DNA of 64,000 bases. It comes from Haberlea rhodopensis. Taxonomy: Eukaryota > Streptophyta > Magnoliopsida > Lamiales > Gesneriaceae. This document shows, one piece after another, positions 24,544-36,804 of the stretch (positions within the stretch are counted from its first letter, which is position 1; each line of letters begins with the position of its first letter). The position numbers and the translations under genes are program-made. The notes under the pieces were generated by a model that ran no database searches, was not told the origin of the DNA, and worked only from the letters and a program-made list of their open reading frames with translations. The stretch spans positions 310,001-374,000 of the forward strand of contig CAJQUN010000022.1 in the NCBI GenBank assembly GCA_907163345.1, in the 5' to 3' direction.

Positions 24544-25479
24544 CAATTTTTAATTCATTTTTTTGATAATTCATCATTCTCTTTTGAATTCACCCTCCTT
24601 TCTCATTCATATTTTCATCATTCACCTCATTATTTTTTTATTCTTCTCAATCACTATGTTCTTCACCTCTTCAACGTTTTTTTTTTTTGCATTCATGCCC
24701 CTTTTTCCATTGTTTCTCCCTTTTAATTTTTCAATTACGAACATGGGAGATGTTAAAGCGCATAGGGGCTTACTCACTTGAGGGTATGATGTATAGGCTT
24801 TCAACAAGGTGGTTGATTTTGGATTTTTAAATGATGCCAAATGGGGGATATTATGTGCTTTTGCACATACCATTCGTTTTAAATAAGTTCGACGGGGTAG
24901 CTAGGAATAAAATTATGTCTTTTGGTGGCTTCAAATGCTCAAACGGATCAAAAATTGCCTAAAATCATGCCTAAGCCACATACCGTCTGTATTTCGCCTC
25001 AAAGGGTGCTAAAGCAAGTTCTAGACTACTCTCAATTCACAAAAGAATTATATGGTTTCACCGAAGTGCTCAAGTGGTATCACAAAACTACGGTAATATC
25101 CGAAACGAGTTTGAATAAGATTCTAAAACATGTTGCAACAATTCAAATCTCATTCTTTTACTTTTAAGCTCAATGGGGCTACTGTGACATTTTTATATCA
25201 ATGAAGAAAGGCACAAAGTACTATCAAGAATTGCCTATATCATATTTGTGTTCGTTCAAATCAACTTTGATTACTCAAATGGCAATGGTCTCTAGTGCAT
25301 GAATATGTGAGAAACTCATAGCAAAGTGAACAAATTTTAAAATTTTTACAAGTAAGCTCAATTCTTCATCATCGGTCTTCACGATTATTTCAAATCATGA
25401 CTTATGACACAAAAAGAAAAAAATAATGACAAATAGACATAAAACGCAAAACATATAAAATCCAGGAAACAAAACATCT

Positions 25480-26120
25480 TCAATGTTTAAACACCCCCAA
25501 ACTTAAAAGCTTGCATTGTCCTCAATGTACCATACAACGTATAAAACAAGGGACTACACAACTACATGCGACGACGATCGTCAGCAATCGTCATCCATGT
25601 CACACATGGGTATGGTGAGAAGATGATGATAGGGACATCCGCATTAGTATAGACCTGCAATGGAGATATGTAATGATAAACGGCTCTGATTAAGACATGC
25701 TACTAAAATGAAATAGTACAATCAAAAACTGAAATAAAATAAAAGGATATAAAGCTTGGGTTGCATCCCAAGAAGCGCTTTGTTTGAAGTCTTCAGCCAG
25801 ACTATGCGAAGCAACCATCAAATAGTGGCTTCCACCCATAGTATGTATCACATGATATCACATATTTGTCTTGGTCATGTACGCCCTCAATCTTGGCAAG
25901 ATGTCGACTTTTTAAGCTCGTCGCTCCAACAACGTGCTTCATAAATTGATAAGCATGGGAGAAAGGTTCTAAACTTGGCTTCATCTCGTGGAGGACATAG
26001 TATGGTGAAATTGGCATTGATGGGAAGAACGGATCCACATATGTCATATATGACATCACCATCGATGAGTGCTCCTCGCTAATTTCAAAAATATGTTCAG
26101 TCTCCTCCAACATCACACTA
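25480..26120 (-). pseudogene. Athila-like post-pol region, no recognised protein
   Basis: A 104-codon open frame at 25802-26116 (minus) reads MMLEETEHIFEISEEHSS... with no domain I recognise. It precedes (minus strand) the conserved non-coding blocks that follow the genes of Athila/LARD elements. It could be a remnant of a 3' open frame or chance. The nearby host DNA gives no reason to treat it as a cellular gene. Confidence 0.35.
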
Positions 26121-26314
26121 AACTCATCTTGACACGAGAATTCCTCATAAGTTTTTCACAGTAGGCTCAACCTTGAAGAGGCTCACATGCACATGAGTCT
26201 TCCACATGAGTAAGATCACTCCCCAAACTTGGTTGGTCGATTAATCATCATTATGTACCCGTAGATTTTCGGTCTGTGTTTCAGATGATGCCACAAATTT
26301 TCACACAATATCCT

Positions 26315-28818
26315 TGTGAGACCCCGTTATCTCATACGTACTATTAGGTGCATTTAAAGAGAATTAATCATATTAAATCAGAGTATTGAATCATGTTGAC
26401 AACCTGAGCTTATAGAGATTTCAGTACCAAAAGTTTCAAAAAGGAATCATACATATTCCTAACCAGAAGGTGCTAAAATCCATAGTTTTACACTATCTTT
26501 GCAAAAACTATACAGAAGAGTTTCTCTATCCTGCTATCCCCTTTAGCACTCCATTAAGCTCATCATGTCAACCCTGACCCCTGTTCTCTGTATCAAATGC
26601 ACCTACAAAGACAACCCCCAACACATGAGCATACCGTGATTCATATTCAACATAATATGAATGTAAAGCGTAAATGCACAAATCATAATACAAAGCACTT
26701 CCTATATTTCCAAGCATTTACAACGCCCATTGGTTGTCCCTGTACCATAACTCATAGTAAACACATTATATGAAATTATGGATCCTTTAATATTGTCATG
26801 ACATATCACCTCTTTCCTTACACAGCTTTTGAGTCATATATCAACAGTTATTTTAAATGCTTCTTGCTTTAACATCTCATAATGAGCGGTACCATCTTCC
26901 CCGCTTCATTACTACACAATCTCATAATGAGCGGTACCATCTTCCCCGCTTCATTACTACATAATCTCATAATGAGCGGTACTATCTTCCCCGCTTCATT
27001 ACTACATAATCTCATAATGAGCGGTACTATCTTCCCCGCTTCATTACTACAGAACAAGCATAAGCATTAAAATACATTGTGATCTCTCTTGACTCTTGGA
27101 ATACACTTCTTTATTCCACATCACAATATGCAACAACAATGCATAATATGCAACAACAATGCATAATAACATGTATCTTACTCTTAATGCATCACATTGC
27201 ATTCATCATGTGTCAAATAGACAAACATAAAGTACATGTTACCGTTGGGATGCCCGTACGTCGCTTACGTACCTTTCAAAATGTAGAGGAGTCAACAGAC
27301 TTTATCTCCTCGACTGAGCTGGTACCTGGGATGGTTCTACACAACCACATAATACCATATTAGATGCCTCAAAATCATCCCATACCATAAACTTAACAAA
27401 TAAATCATCATCTTAAATTTCAACATTCTGCCTCTCTCGATCGATCGGCCCCGAGGTATCGATCGATCGAGAAAACATGCAAAAATAGAGCCCAAACATT
27501 CTGCATTGATCGATCGATCGACACATTTTACCGATCGATCGAGGAGCTTCATCGATCGATCGGAATATCCTTCGATCGATCGGAACCTTAAAATCAAACC
27601 ATACTTAAAAGCTTCTGCCTCGCTCGATCGATCGAGATGGAATTTTCGATCGATCGAGATGCTCTGTTCGAGAAGCACCATTCCAAAATTCTCGAACACC
27701 TATTTCCATACCCTTTAATCTAGCATATAAGATACACCACATGCTTAAACAATTATGCTAGTAGCTACAATACACTACCCTGAGTGTATTCATCTAATTT
27801 ATACCTCAAATATAAATCCACATGCATAAACGTCGACCATTTACACAAGTACTCGATCAACCTTTCCGGAAACAGGGCAACATAACCCATTTCCAGATTT
27901 CTTGAGCACTTCATTTCATGTTATTAAAACTACAACATATAACATGAAACATGCTCGAACAAAAATGCCAAGGGCTTCACAAAACTACCATGTATGTACT
28001 CAAATCAAAGGTCTACCAAAAAACTATCTAACATACATGATAACACCTTTACAAAATCACTCACATCTCATATTTTCCAGAAAAACAGGGCATACCTCTA
28101 CCCAGATTTTCGAACACCATTTTTTTACATGCTTAAATCCTTCACATAAAACATGTAACATGCTTAAGGAAAAATACTGAGAGCTTCATAATAACACCAT
28201 GTAAGCATTTAAATCGAAGGTTTTAAGAAACCTAAGCTAACATGCCAATTTCACACTACTTAAAAGCAAGAACTTAAACAAGTCTAAATAAAAAACAGGG
28301 CATGGTTTCTCACCCTACTTTGCTCCGATTTTTGAGAGGCTTCCAAGGAATGAAAATGGCAAGGCTCCTCACGGTTTTGCTTAGCAGGTGCTGGAGGTTA
28401 TTTGGGAGAGAAAGGTCGAGATTTGGAAATGGAGGAGAAGGCTGAATGATTGTGCCAAGTTGGGTGACTAATCAGCCTTGTACAGTTGATTGGTATGGGT
28501 TGGGGGGGTGGTTGGGTGTTGGGTGGTATGATGTGTTATGTTTTGGTCCCGGTATTTAGCACGATGTATTAAAATATCCTCACATGATAATTATAGTATT
28601 TTCTCAATAAAATACTTCAATTTCCATTAAACATGCTTCACCAAAACAAATAACACACACCCCAAATAAACATGCCACAACCCCAAAATCCCAACATATA
28701 ACATGTACCCTGAAATGTATCTCCTCAATATTATTAATTCAACCCCATGAATTAACACCAAAATCATCATAATTAAATTAAATGATTAAAATCACATAAT
28801 CATTTCGGGGATATCACA
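26315..28818 (-). mobile_element. Ty3/gypsy solo LTR nested in Athila-like element
   Basis: The 2,504-bp unit reads, on the minus strand, TGTGATATCCCCG ... GGGGTCTCACA. The flanks ATCCT (26310-26314) and ATCTT (28819-28823) match at 4 of 5, consistent with an aged TSD. Inside are a fourfold 45-bp minisatellite (26877-27056) and an array of TCGATCGATCGA palindromes (27436-27665). No internal domain is present. It splits the Athila-like internal region, so it is the younger insertion. Confidence 0.85.
26877..27056. repeat. 45-bp minisatellite, 4 copies, inside the LTR
   Basis: Units start at about 26881, 26926, 26971 and 27016 with AATGAGCGGTAC and differ at only a few bases. Each unit holds an imperfect inverted pair (AATGAGCGG and CCGCTTCATT). 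Because 45 is divisible by three, both strands stay open across the array; those frames are artefacts. Confidence 0.95.
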
Positions 28819-29366
28819 ATCTTTCAACTGAGTAATGATTTTATCATAACTATCATCATCCTCTCTTAGATGCTCGAATATTTGTGTGTAAAATGAGGGT
28901 AGTGATGTTCTGGTGGGTATTGAGTACTCCAACCATGTAGTGAAAGGTCCCAATGCCAATGTAGTGAAAGATCCCAATGCCAATGATAGTCAAAATCCAC
29001 ATATTGTTAAACATGTGTACCATGCTGTCATCATCTCTACAATACATGGAACTACCAGTTGCCAAAGCTCCATTAAATACCTATTCTGGTGTTTCTACAT
29101 CCAATCCACTGTAGAAAGATTGAAGGAGAAGCACTGTCTAAAAAGTCTTGATTGAATCTTTCCCAAGCTGCATAGAACGGTTCAGACTGTTACTGGGCAA
29201 AGCTTGTGAAGACCTGTTGATGAATCATCTCCAAGTACCTCACAAGAAAAACATCATAATAAATACTAAAACAAAAAATAAAATTCTAAACTAAAATCAA
29301 GACTACTTGGTAACAATATCAGTATAAGCAAAATTAAATCAATCCCCGACAACGGCGCAAAAAACT
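28819..29366 (-). pseudogene. Athila-like gag-leader remnant
   Basis: This lies between the primer-binding site and the nested LTR. Short minus-strand frames (for example 28856-29065) show no catalytic motif. The position next to the primer-binding site suggests leader plus gag. A 20-bp repeat (AATGTAGTGAAAG(G/A)TCCCAATGCC) occurs in tandem near 28937-28983. Confidence 0.4.
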
Positions 29367-30645
29367 TGACGTGTGTAAAATGTACCGTAAGTGTACGGTG
29401 TCAAGTTTTAGTATAGGAATTTAAAGTTCGGATGTCGAACCCACATGGATTAAAAATTAAGTTTATACCAAGTACTGTAATTAAAATTGCCTCAACTTTA
29501 TTTGGACAATCAATATACAATGACTTATTTAAATAACTAGATTAAACTAGCAAGAATTGAGTGGAGCAAATCAATGAGAATGGATTCTAGAGGTTCGACT
29601 TCACTTAACTATTCACTATGTCGTGTTCTTCTAATTTATTAACACCTAATCATATGTTATTCTATTACCTCTCTCGAGTGTTAAATAGAAATAATCATTC
29701 AATAGTCATCTTGATATGCCTACCTAAGATAAATTATTAAACAATTTTAATAGCGCTATATTCGTTATATGACTTCATTTGAGCTATACATTTGTCGACT
29801 ATATAAATTTCCAATGATGTAAATTCATACGGTCCAGCTCAAACCCCCTATCCCGAGTGATATATTCTAAATAAATATGACAATTCAATCAATGGTCAGT
29901 CAAATAAATTGCATTCAAATCAAGAATCACAAATAAACCATGTGACAAACCAAAATATATTCATTAAATAATCAACGACACGGTTTCAAGTCAAGATACA
30001 TCGTTCCTCTAGAATAATAAATTAGTTCATGAATAAATTAAATAAACACATAGACATGTTCTTAATCATGATAAAACTATGACGGAAAAGATGATCAAAT
30101 GATTTGGATTATGGCTCTCTGCCCCCGGTAGTCGCTATCGCCTTCTCCGTTTTCAAAATTTCTACCCTTCGATGTAAGCGCGTCGTCTCTATTGATCTCC
30201 TCTACGTACGTCTCAGTCTCTCGGTGATCCTCTTTTTGTTCTTCCTCTCTAACTATGTCTAAGATATGATAGATGTTCAATAATGAGGTCCAAAACTCGA
30301 GTTATATGGGTTGGAGCTAAAGAATTAGGGTAGGAATCAAATTGTGCAAGGAAAGCTCGTGTTTCCTTTTTTCAGAACTCTGCTGGCGCCTAGGTAGCTT
30401 ATGATCATGCACCTATGTTTCTGTCTGGAATTATAAAATTGATCTGACAGGTGCCCAAGGCGCCTAAATGTATGTGCCTAGGCGCATGGTCTTCTGCCAG
30501 ATGCACCACAATTTAGTATTTTTGCAAACTTTCTCATACGATCTCTGAATTAAATGAATTAGATGTCCACACGAAGATAACATAAAGTTATACAACTTTT
30601 TGATATCATTTCCAAAATATGGCTCAAACATAACTTCTTTTTCCC
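29367..30645 (-). repeat. Right (5') LTR of Athila-like element
   Basis: The left edge (TGACGTGTG) abuts the primer-binding site. It aligns with 23769-24543 and continues further, including GGCGCCTAGG and GTGCCTAGGCGC palindromes (about 30385-30485). A late block (ACAACTTTTTGATATCATTTCCAAAATATG) is shared with the LTR at 33257-34201, which extends past the point where this copy is replaced by Copia gag at about 30645. The outer end is therefore truncated. Confidence 0.75.
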
Positions 30646-31247
30646 TCATTTCTTTCGGAATTTCTATTGTCCTCCTCAATTCGTAGTCCGTAGACGGACA
30701 AGTAAATCTTCAAGATTCATTTCAATTCACTTGTGCATGAGATAATTCTTGAAATCCTTCCACATAGGAGGCAATTTCTCGATTATTACGGCTACTAGGA
30801 ATGATTCACTTTGACTCATCTCATTCGCATGTATTTCGTGCATGATCACTTGTAGTTCCTGCACTTGCACCATCAATGGTTTGGAATCAACCATTTTATA
30901 GTCGAGAATTCGATACACTATGAATTTCTTCATGCCTGCATCATCGAATCTAGAGTCTTTTGCGATTTTCACTAGACAATATATGTTGTAGAGTGTATTG
31001 TCTAGGCCGTTTGAACATTCTTACACAAGAAATCGATTTGATTCCAAGCATCAGCAGCAACCCTTTTTTGGGTGTCGGTTTTACCATATTCAATGGTAGA
31101 AGCAGATTCATTTAGAAACATTGTCAAACCCAATGTAATCAAGTAGACGAGCATTTTATGTTGCCAATGTTTGAAGTTGCTTCCATTTAAATTCTCTTGC
31201 CTCTGTTCTTGATGAACGGAAGCCATCGTTGTACTTGTTGAAGCCAT
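30646..31247 (-). pseudogene. Copia gag fragment (element B)
   Basis: It starts at an ATG (31247, minus) with MASTSTTMASVHQEQRQENL and continues to the same LPPMWKDFKNYLMHK block as element A. One frame break lies at about 30975-31000. It is followed on the right by its own 5' LTR. The rest of the element is missing; the sequence changes abruptly to the Athila-like LTR at about 30645. Confidence 0.85.
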
Positions 31248-31272
31248 TTGTTGCTATACATCATTTTAAGAT

Positions 31273-31872
31273 TGTACGGTATTTTTATCTATATGTGTCT
31301 TTGAGTACAACAATAATGCAAAGCAACAAGATGGCTCAATGAACGTCCTTTAAACGATATTGCAATGCTACGGTGCTAACGGTATCAACGATAATTCGCT
31401 CCCATGATACATCGACTATGATTCTTGATAGAAGCACTTCAAATCACGAATCCTTAAACCACAAATGCTTAAAGGCACTCAACTTTGAACAAGGAAGAAG
31501 ATGAATAAGATGCACAGATTTTGATCTTTAATCTTGTGTTTTAATCTGGAAATGAGGCTTTTAACCCATGAGGGGATCGTTCTATTTATACTAGACCAAG
31601 AGATGTTATCAAAATGCATCATTTGGAGGCAAACCGCACTTTCAAACGAAGTGACACACCCATTCAGAAAACCTGCACAGATTGCATCCCCTTTTTTCAA
31701 CAAACTGTCAGGCGCGATTAATTGCACCTGGCAGTCGATTGTGCCCCTTTTTCAACTAACTGTCAGGCACGATCAATCGCGCCTGGAGGTCTGATCGATC
31801 GCGTCTGGCAGTAGCATTTTTTCATAACTTTTGATGCTTGAATTTTTAATTCACCAAGAATATTTTCCAACA
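31273..31872 (-). repeat. Copia LTR (element B)
   Basis: It aligns with the element A LTRs (shared CACTTCAAATCACGAATCCTTAAACCACAAA block). On the minus strand it begins TGTTGGAAAATATTC. Near that end (31710-31815) it carries GATTAATTG, GATCAATCGCGCC and GATCGATCGCG palindromic elements where element A has GCGCCTAGGCGC. Confidence 0.8.
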
Positions 31873-32534
31873 CAACTCTTGCAGTCAAATTTGTGAAGTT
31901 GTATTAAAGCATATGAGTGAATTTACAATTTATACCTCCGTTACTCTTCAATCTAGAATTAGCTATTCTACACGAGATACAGTCATGTTTTTCCCTTTAT
32001 ATTATTAGTTTTTTTTAATTTTTCATACTACCCGAATCAACATTTTGTATTAATTTTTATATGCACGTAATTTACCAACTACCTTACAAATTTATTTTTT
32101 GTCAATATATAGTAACTAAATTTTGTACAAACAACCTTATGGGATTTTGAGTTTGAATTATTCTAATAGGTGGGTTTAAATTGGGTTTAAATTGAGAAAT
32201 TTAAAATCACAAATTTAAAATCCATGGTTTCAATTTTATTTTATGAATTTAAGCACTTATATTAATAATGGTATTGTATTTAAAATATATCCAAAATGAA
32301 TTTCAATTGAAATAAAAACTGAAATCATTTCTGAAATCAAATCAGCTCAGTTAAATCAAATGCATCTATTCTAATACAACCTAATATTATTTGAATTTTG
32401 CTTAAAATTCTAGTTAATTTTTTTCATGTGAAATCGAACAGAATTTTGATCGTTCTCTACTTGATTGTGTTTGACTTAAAAATCAATACAAACTCTTATG
32501 GGTAAACAAGTGGGATGACTGCTCTTATACTACC
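31873..32534. other. AT-rich intergenic, no gene seen
   Basis: No supported gene, RNA or element. Confidence 0.5.
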
Positions 32535-34406
32535 TGTTAGGATCGATACTGAGAAGTCGATCAATCCATCCAGCTCAGTCCAGTCAAGTGAGCTGCAGTA
32601 GCTCGTGTCCTTAAAGTTTTTGCACAGAGTGATTAGATCGAATTTGGTTTAAAGAAACCAAGCGGAGGTAATCCCAACTAATCTGCTCTGAACTGATTAA
32701 ACAAAGTAATAAAATGTAAAGATATACATACAGAAAGTAAATATGCACACATATGGATGTTCAAAATCTTAATCCTTATGCATCTCACATTCTTCCACTA
32801 AATAGAAGGATCCACAAGAAGACTTTAGTTAATACAACTCTTTGTACTAACTCACTCCAGTCGATGTCATCTTATGGCTGAAACTCCAACATCTCATCTT
32901 AACTGCTCCCCAGCAGTCTAACTTATCTATTCTCTCTTATATTGTTCAGACACAAGTTTGACAGTTACACAAATCACTCTTGTACAAGAAAGCTCAGTAT
33001 ACAAGAATTGAGTGTTTGTGATGCACCGTTGATCCTATCCATGGTCTGGTCTTCTAGTTTATTTGAATTAGCGGGTCATTGTCTGTATCAGTTGAGTTGA
33101 ATACTCAACTGATTTCTTCCTTTCAGCGAGGTTGGTTGATTTCGACTCCACTGAACAGTTAACTAGCCTTTTTCCTTTGTAGCTCTGTTGGCTACTTTGT
33201 TGCCTTGGCGTTGACTGGTTTTGTAACTGCATATGAAGACTGGTTCTGGCAGTACTTGATTCCGTATCATAAAATCATCTCTCGATCTCAATTACAATAC
33301 TACCATCATTCAAAGGTGATCGATCCATCAAAAGCATTAAAATCATAAAGCATACACAAAGGATAGAGGAATTCAATCAAGTTTAATAGAAAAGTCATAT
33401 GATCAAACCAATGGATCCCCTAGTCTTGATAAATAACTTTAGATCAACATAAAAACATGAAAAGCAAAACAAAACTAATAATCAAAGACAAAGAAAAACT
33501 CCCGATGTCGACTTCGTTTGTAGATCATTGCTTCCTCTCTCGCTTCCTTCTTGATCGTCTCTTGAATCTCCTTGTTGGCATATTCCAAAGCTAGGATGAT
33601 TTATGGATGGATTGTGGTTGATGGTGAATGTGGAATATGGGATGGAGGCTCATCCTAGGGTGTGAAATATGAATAATCATGTAACTTTCGTCCACTATTT
33701 ATAAAGATGAGAAAATATGAAGCTTCCTTGTTGGACACAAACTCTAAAAGGTAATTTTTTTCACATTCTGGTCTGAAGAGATCGATCTCCAGTGTATGGA
33801 GATCTATCTCCTCTTTAGGATTTTTGTTTCTCATTTTTCAGCTTCTGGCGATCGACTTGCATTGGTCATAACTTTCTCATCCGATCTCGGAATTTGACGA
33901 ATCAGCTGTCCACGCGATACAAAAAGATCTACAACTTCATGTCAACATTTCCAAAAATATGCCTTGAACATGAAGAAATGTGAGGATAAAGAAGTGACGT
34001 GTCTTGATTCCGGTTTCTTATCTTTTCTTCAACTTTCTTTCTCATTTCATCGTTTTTAGCTCTTTTTCTTCATTTTCTCACACATTAACCTAAATTCCTG
34101 AAACATATAAATAGATATCAAAATGCGTAATATAGTTCAAGAATCATTGTAAAATATAACGAGAAAATATCTAAATATAAGTGCAAAATTGGCACTTATC
34201 AGCACTCAGCTGGGCTCAGGGCAACTGACCTGAAATGATTGTTCAGTGTTGCTGATCACTTTGCTAGTTTATCTTTTCCGGAATGAATATTCATAAACTT
34301 TGCTGATTGTTCATTGTTGCTGATTCACTGTACACTTGATAGAATTAGTATTAACATGAACAATTAATATTAAAATTCTGATGATTAAGGTTCTTCAAAT
34401 CCAACA
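32535..34406 (+). mobile_element. Copia-type LTR interrupted by a nested solo LTR
   Basis: It begins TGTTAGGATCG and appears to end AAATCCAACA, matching the form of the solo LTR at 14379. A second LTR (33257-34201) splits it; without that insertion it would be about 0.92 kb. No TSD match was found at the outer edges (CTACC and AACTC), so it may be an old or rearranged copy. Confidence 0.6.
33257..34201 (-). mobile_element. Athila-like gypsy solo LTR nested in Copia-type LTR
   Basis: On the minus strand it starts TGATAAGTGCCAATTTTGCA and ends GGAATCA. The flanks GTACT (33252-33256) and GCACT (34202-34206) match at 4 of 5. It carries AGATCGATCTCC and GGCGATCGAC palindromic elements (33780-33860) and is related to the Athila-like LTR at 29367-30645. 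Confidence 0.75.
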
Positions 34407-35052
34407 AACTCATATATCATATTATTGAAATTCAATCCACTGCCATCCTAAATACCATACATTATGCTGTATTTTATGTTACACATAATAAATTTAGATA
34501 AATGAATATATAATTTATATTTACTCAATTTAATTATTATAAAGTTCATTCACTTCTTTCTGTTTCTAATTTGATATATTGAATTGCAAAAGCTTTCGTC
34601 AGGTAAATGTTATAGGAAAAATCATAAAAAACGTCGGTAAACTTGACCTAATTTGATTTTGGTCATATAAGTAAGCAAAGTTTTATATTATTATTAGTTC
34701 TAATAAGTCTGATTTTTTTTTCATTCTTTTTCGTTGGAGTATTAATATGAGATCGAATACTGCTTATGAGACACCCAAAAAATTCCTAACATAATACCAA
34801 ATATTATTGATGTATCCCATCAAATCAGCACTTCAGTTAAAAACGATGAAAAAAATATAACTTCTTGGACTAACAACAAACTTCAATTATTTACATTGAC
34901 AAAAGCTCAAAACTCACTCAAAACTCTAAGCCATCGTTTGGTAAAATGGATGAGATATGATAAGATGAATAGTTAAAAACAATTGTTCATCCTATCGTTA
35001 TAAATGTACCAAAAGGTGCATAAATGTGCGATTCATCTAAAACATAATGATG
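34407..35052. other. Intergenic, no gene seen
   Basis: AT-rich. No gene or element ends were placed with confidence. Confidence 0.5.
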
Positions 35053-35740
35053 CTTACTAAAATGAGATGTATTCTTCCAGATAGTTGTTGGTAACGGTGA
35101 ATCTATTCTTTGTAATTGAAGTGATTTCAAATGAAAGCTCCGGGTATGGGTGAGACCTGGAACCAGGAACAAAACTTGAGAGAGGGAGCCGAAAGGGTGT
35201 TCCGACTTATCCTCTCCGACGCTCAAGTCAAAATAGGCAAGGATGAGAGAGAAATAACCAAATAAGCTTGTGATTACAAATGTGTATGGAATGCCTCTTC
35301 TCGTTAACATACCTGTTATTTATAAGGACGATTGAGAGATAACATTTAATCACTTGTCCGGAGGTTGGGAGTCGCCTTGTGTAGCTGAGAGTGAAGACCG
35401 GGTCTAATGGCCGGAGACCATAGACATGTGTCTTTTTCTTTGTATTGTACGGTCCTAGCTCGTCGACCCTCTACCAACAATCACATCTTACCCTGGGGAC
35501 CGTAATAGATGTGGTGGGGCAATATTAAATGGCTTTCATCTACCATGAAGATTTTGTATTATTAATGAGGCCACTCTGGATCTTTGTCCGGTTTGTGGCC
35601 CTCAAGTTGTAGTGCTTACCAGGGACGATGCCTCGGAAATCTTCTGAGTCCGAAATATAGTGAATTAGAATGAGGCCTTCTCGAAAGATCATATTGATCA
35701 GGGCTAAACTTGCCAACCACGAGTTTGCTTAACACGAGCG
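35053..35740 (+). repeat. Direct repeat copy 1 (LTR-like)
   Basis: About 690 bp that recurs at 36805-37485 in the same orientation. Shared landmarks are CTTACTAAAATGAGATGT at the start, the CTCTCCGACGCTCAAGTCAAAAT block, TTATTTATA before GGACGATTGAGAGATAAC, and CCAACCACGAGTT near the end. No coding content. The pair could be the LTRs of a small or deleted element, but no primer-binding site was found next to copy 1. Confidence 0.8.
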
Positions 35741-35744
35741 AGCT

Positions 35745-36800
35745 TTGAGCTACAGAGCCCTGCACGAGAAAAATTACATTTTTTAAGAGATTTGCTTTTT
35801 TTGGATACCCAGATTTGGATGGGCTCGAATTTCTCACTATAAAATGGAGTTTTTGCAGCAAAGAGAGGACTTATATCATTAGATTTTACCCTAAACTTGG
35901 GAGAAGCCACCACATACAAGTTGGAGATACAAGCAACACAGCTAGAGACGGAAGATCGGACCAACGCAAGAGTCAACGCCTAGTGATTTCTGTATTTCTA
36001 AACTTTGTTTTGGTTTAATTTTTGAGTTTCAATGTTTATTGTGTTGTCTAATATGATAAAACATTGTTTTTGATTTATTATGCTAGGCTAAATTGTTTAT
36101 CAAGATTAGGGGATCTTTTGTATGAACCCACAGTTTTAATTCTAGTTTATGATTAAGTTTTTGCTATCTTTGAGTTTGTGTTATGTTTTTAATGCTTTTA
36201 AAGGATTAGCTACCCTTTGAATGATGTTAGTTTGCAATTGAGATCGAGAGATAAAATTATAATACGAAACAAATAATACATACCGTGGATTTCATACCGA
36301 GATCAGGAGATGACGTCAAATACATGTGTGATAGCTATAGATATCTAGTAATCGAAGTCTAAGGGTTTTCATAGAGCGTATGCAATATTGATTTGTTAAA
36401 TAAGTGAATGAGAGTTACTGCAAATTGGTATTAGGTTTAATATAGCTCGAGTGTATTAGATATAACCGGAAAACTTGTCACCTTGGATGCATTAATTTTA
36501 ATTAGAACTAAAAGATGAATTGTGGGGAATTACTCAAGTGAACTGAAGTCTCGATATTTATCTCTAACGTTTACTATATTATCTCTTTGTGGTGTGGTTA
36601 ATTCCTGAATTTGGGTAACTCAGTAAATCTTTCATAACAATTTCGTTGGTTAAATATAATTAAGCTAATTGAATATGGTAATTACTATTTGCCCTGTGGG
36701 TACAACATTCCTACTCTCATATCATTATACTAAAACTTGACACCGTTCACTCGCAGTATAATCGCGCCACACTAGAAAATAATTGTTTAAAATAAACGCA
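35745..36800 (+). repeat. Athila-like LTR sequence between the direct repeats
   Basis: The right part (36690-36780), with GCCCTGTGGGTACAACATTCC and ACTAAAACTTGACACCGTTCACTCGCAGTA, closely resembles the ends of the Athila-like LTRs at 23769 and 29367 when those are read on the minus strand. I infer a plus-oriented relative. No gene. Confidence 0.55.
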
Positions 36801-36804
36801 ATCA

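Larger units (their letters stand above)
23769..30645 (-). mobile_element. Athila-like Ty3/gypsy remnant with nested solo LTR
   Basis: Two related LTR segments (23769-24543 and 29367-30645) flank a short internal region in minus orientation. Next to the right LTR is a tRNA-Asp-type primer-binding site (complement of GCGCCGTTGTCGGGGA, about 29343-29358). Near the left LTR are typical Athila/LARD post-pol blocks: the complement of AAGCGCTTCTTGGGATGCAACCCAAGC (25752-25778) and of AAGTTTGGGGGTGTTTAAACA (25486-25506). A pol gene is missing. A gypsy solo LTR (26315-28818) lies inside. Both outer LTR ends are damaged, so no TSD can be tested. Confidence 0.75.

Noticed and set aside
26869..27070. Overlapping open frames on both strands with repeats of SNEAGKIVPLIMRL and MSGTIFPASLLHNLI
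   Set aside because: Artefact of a 45-bp minisatellite inside a gypsy LTR.
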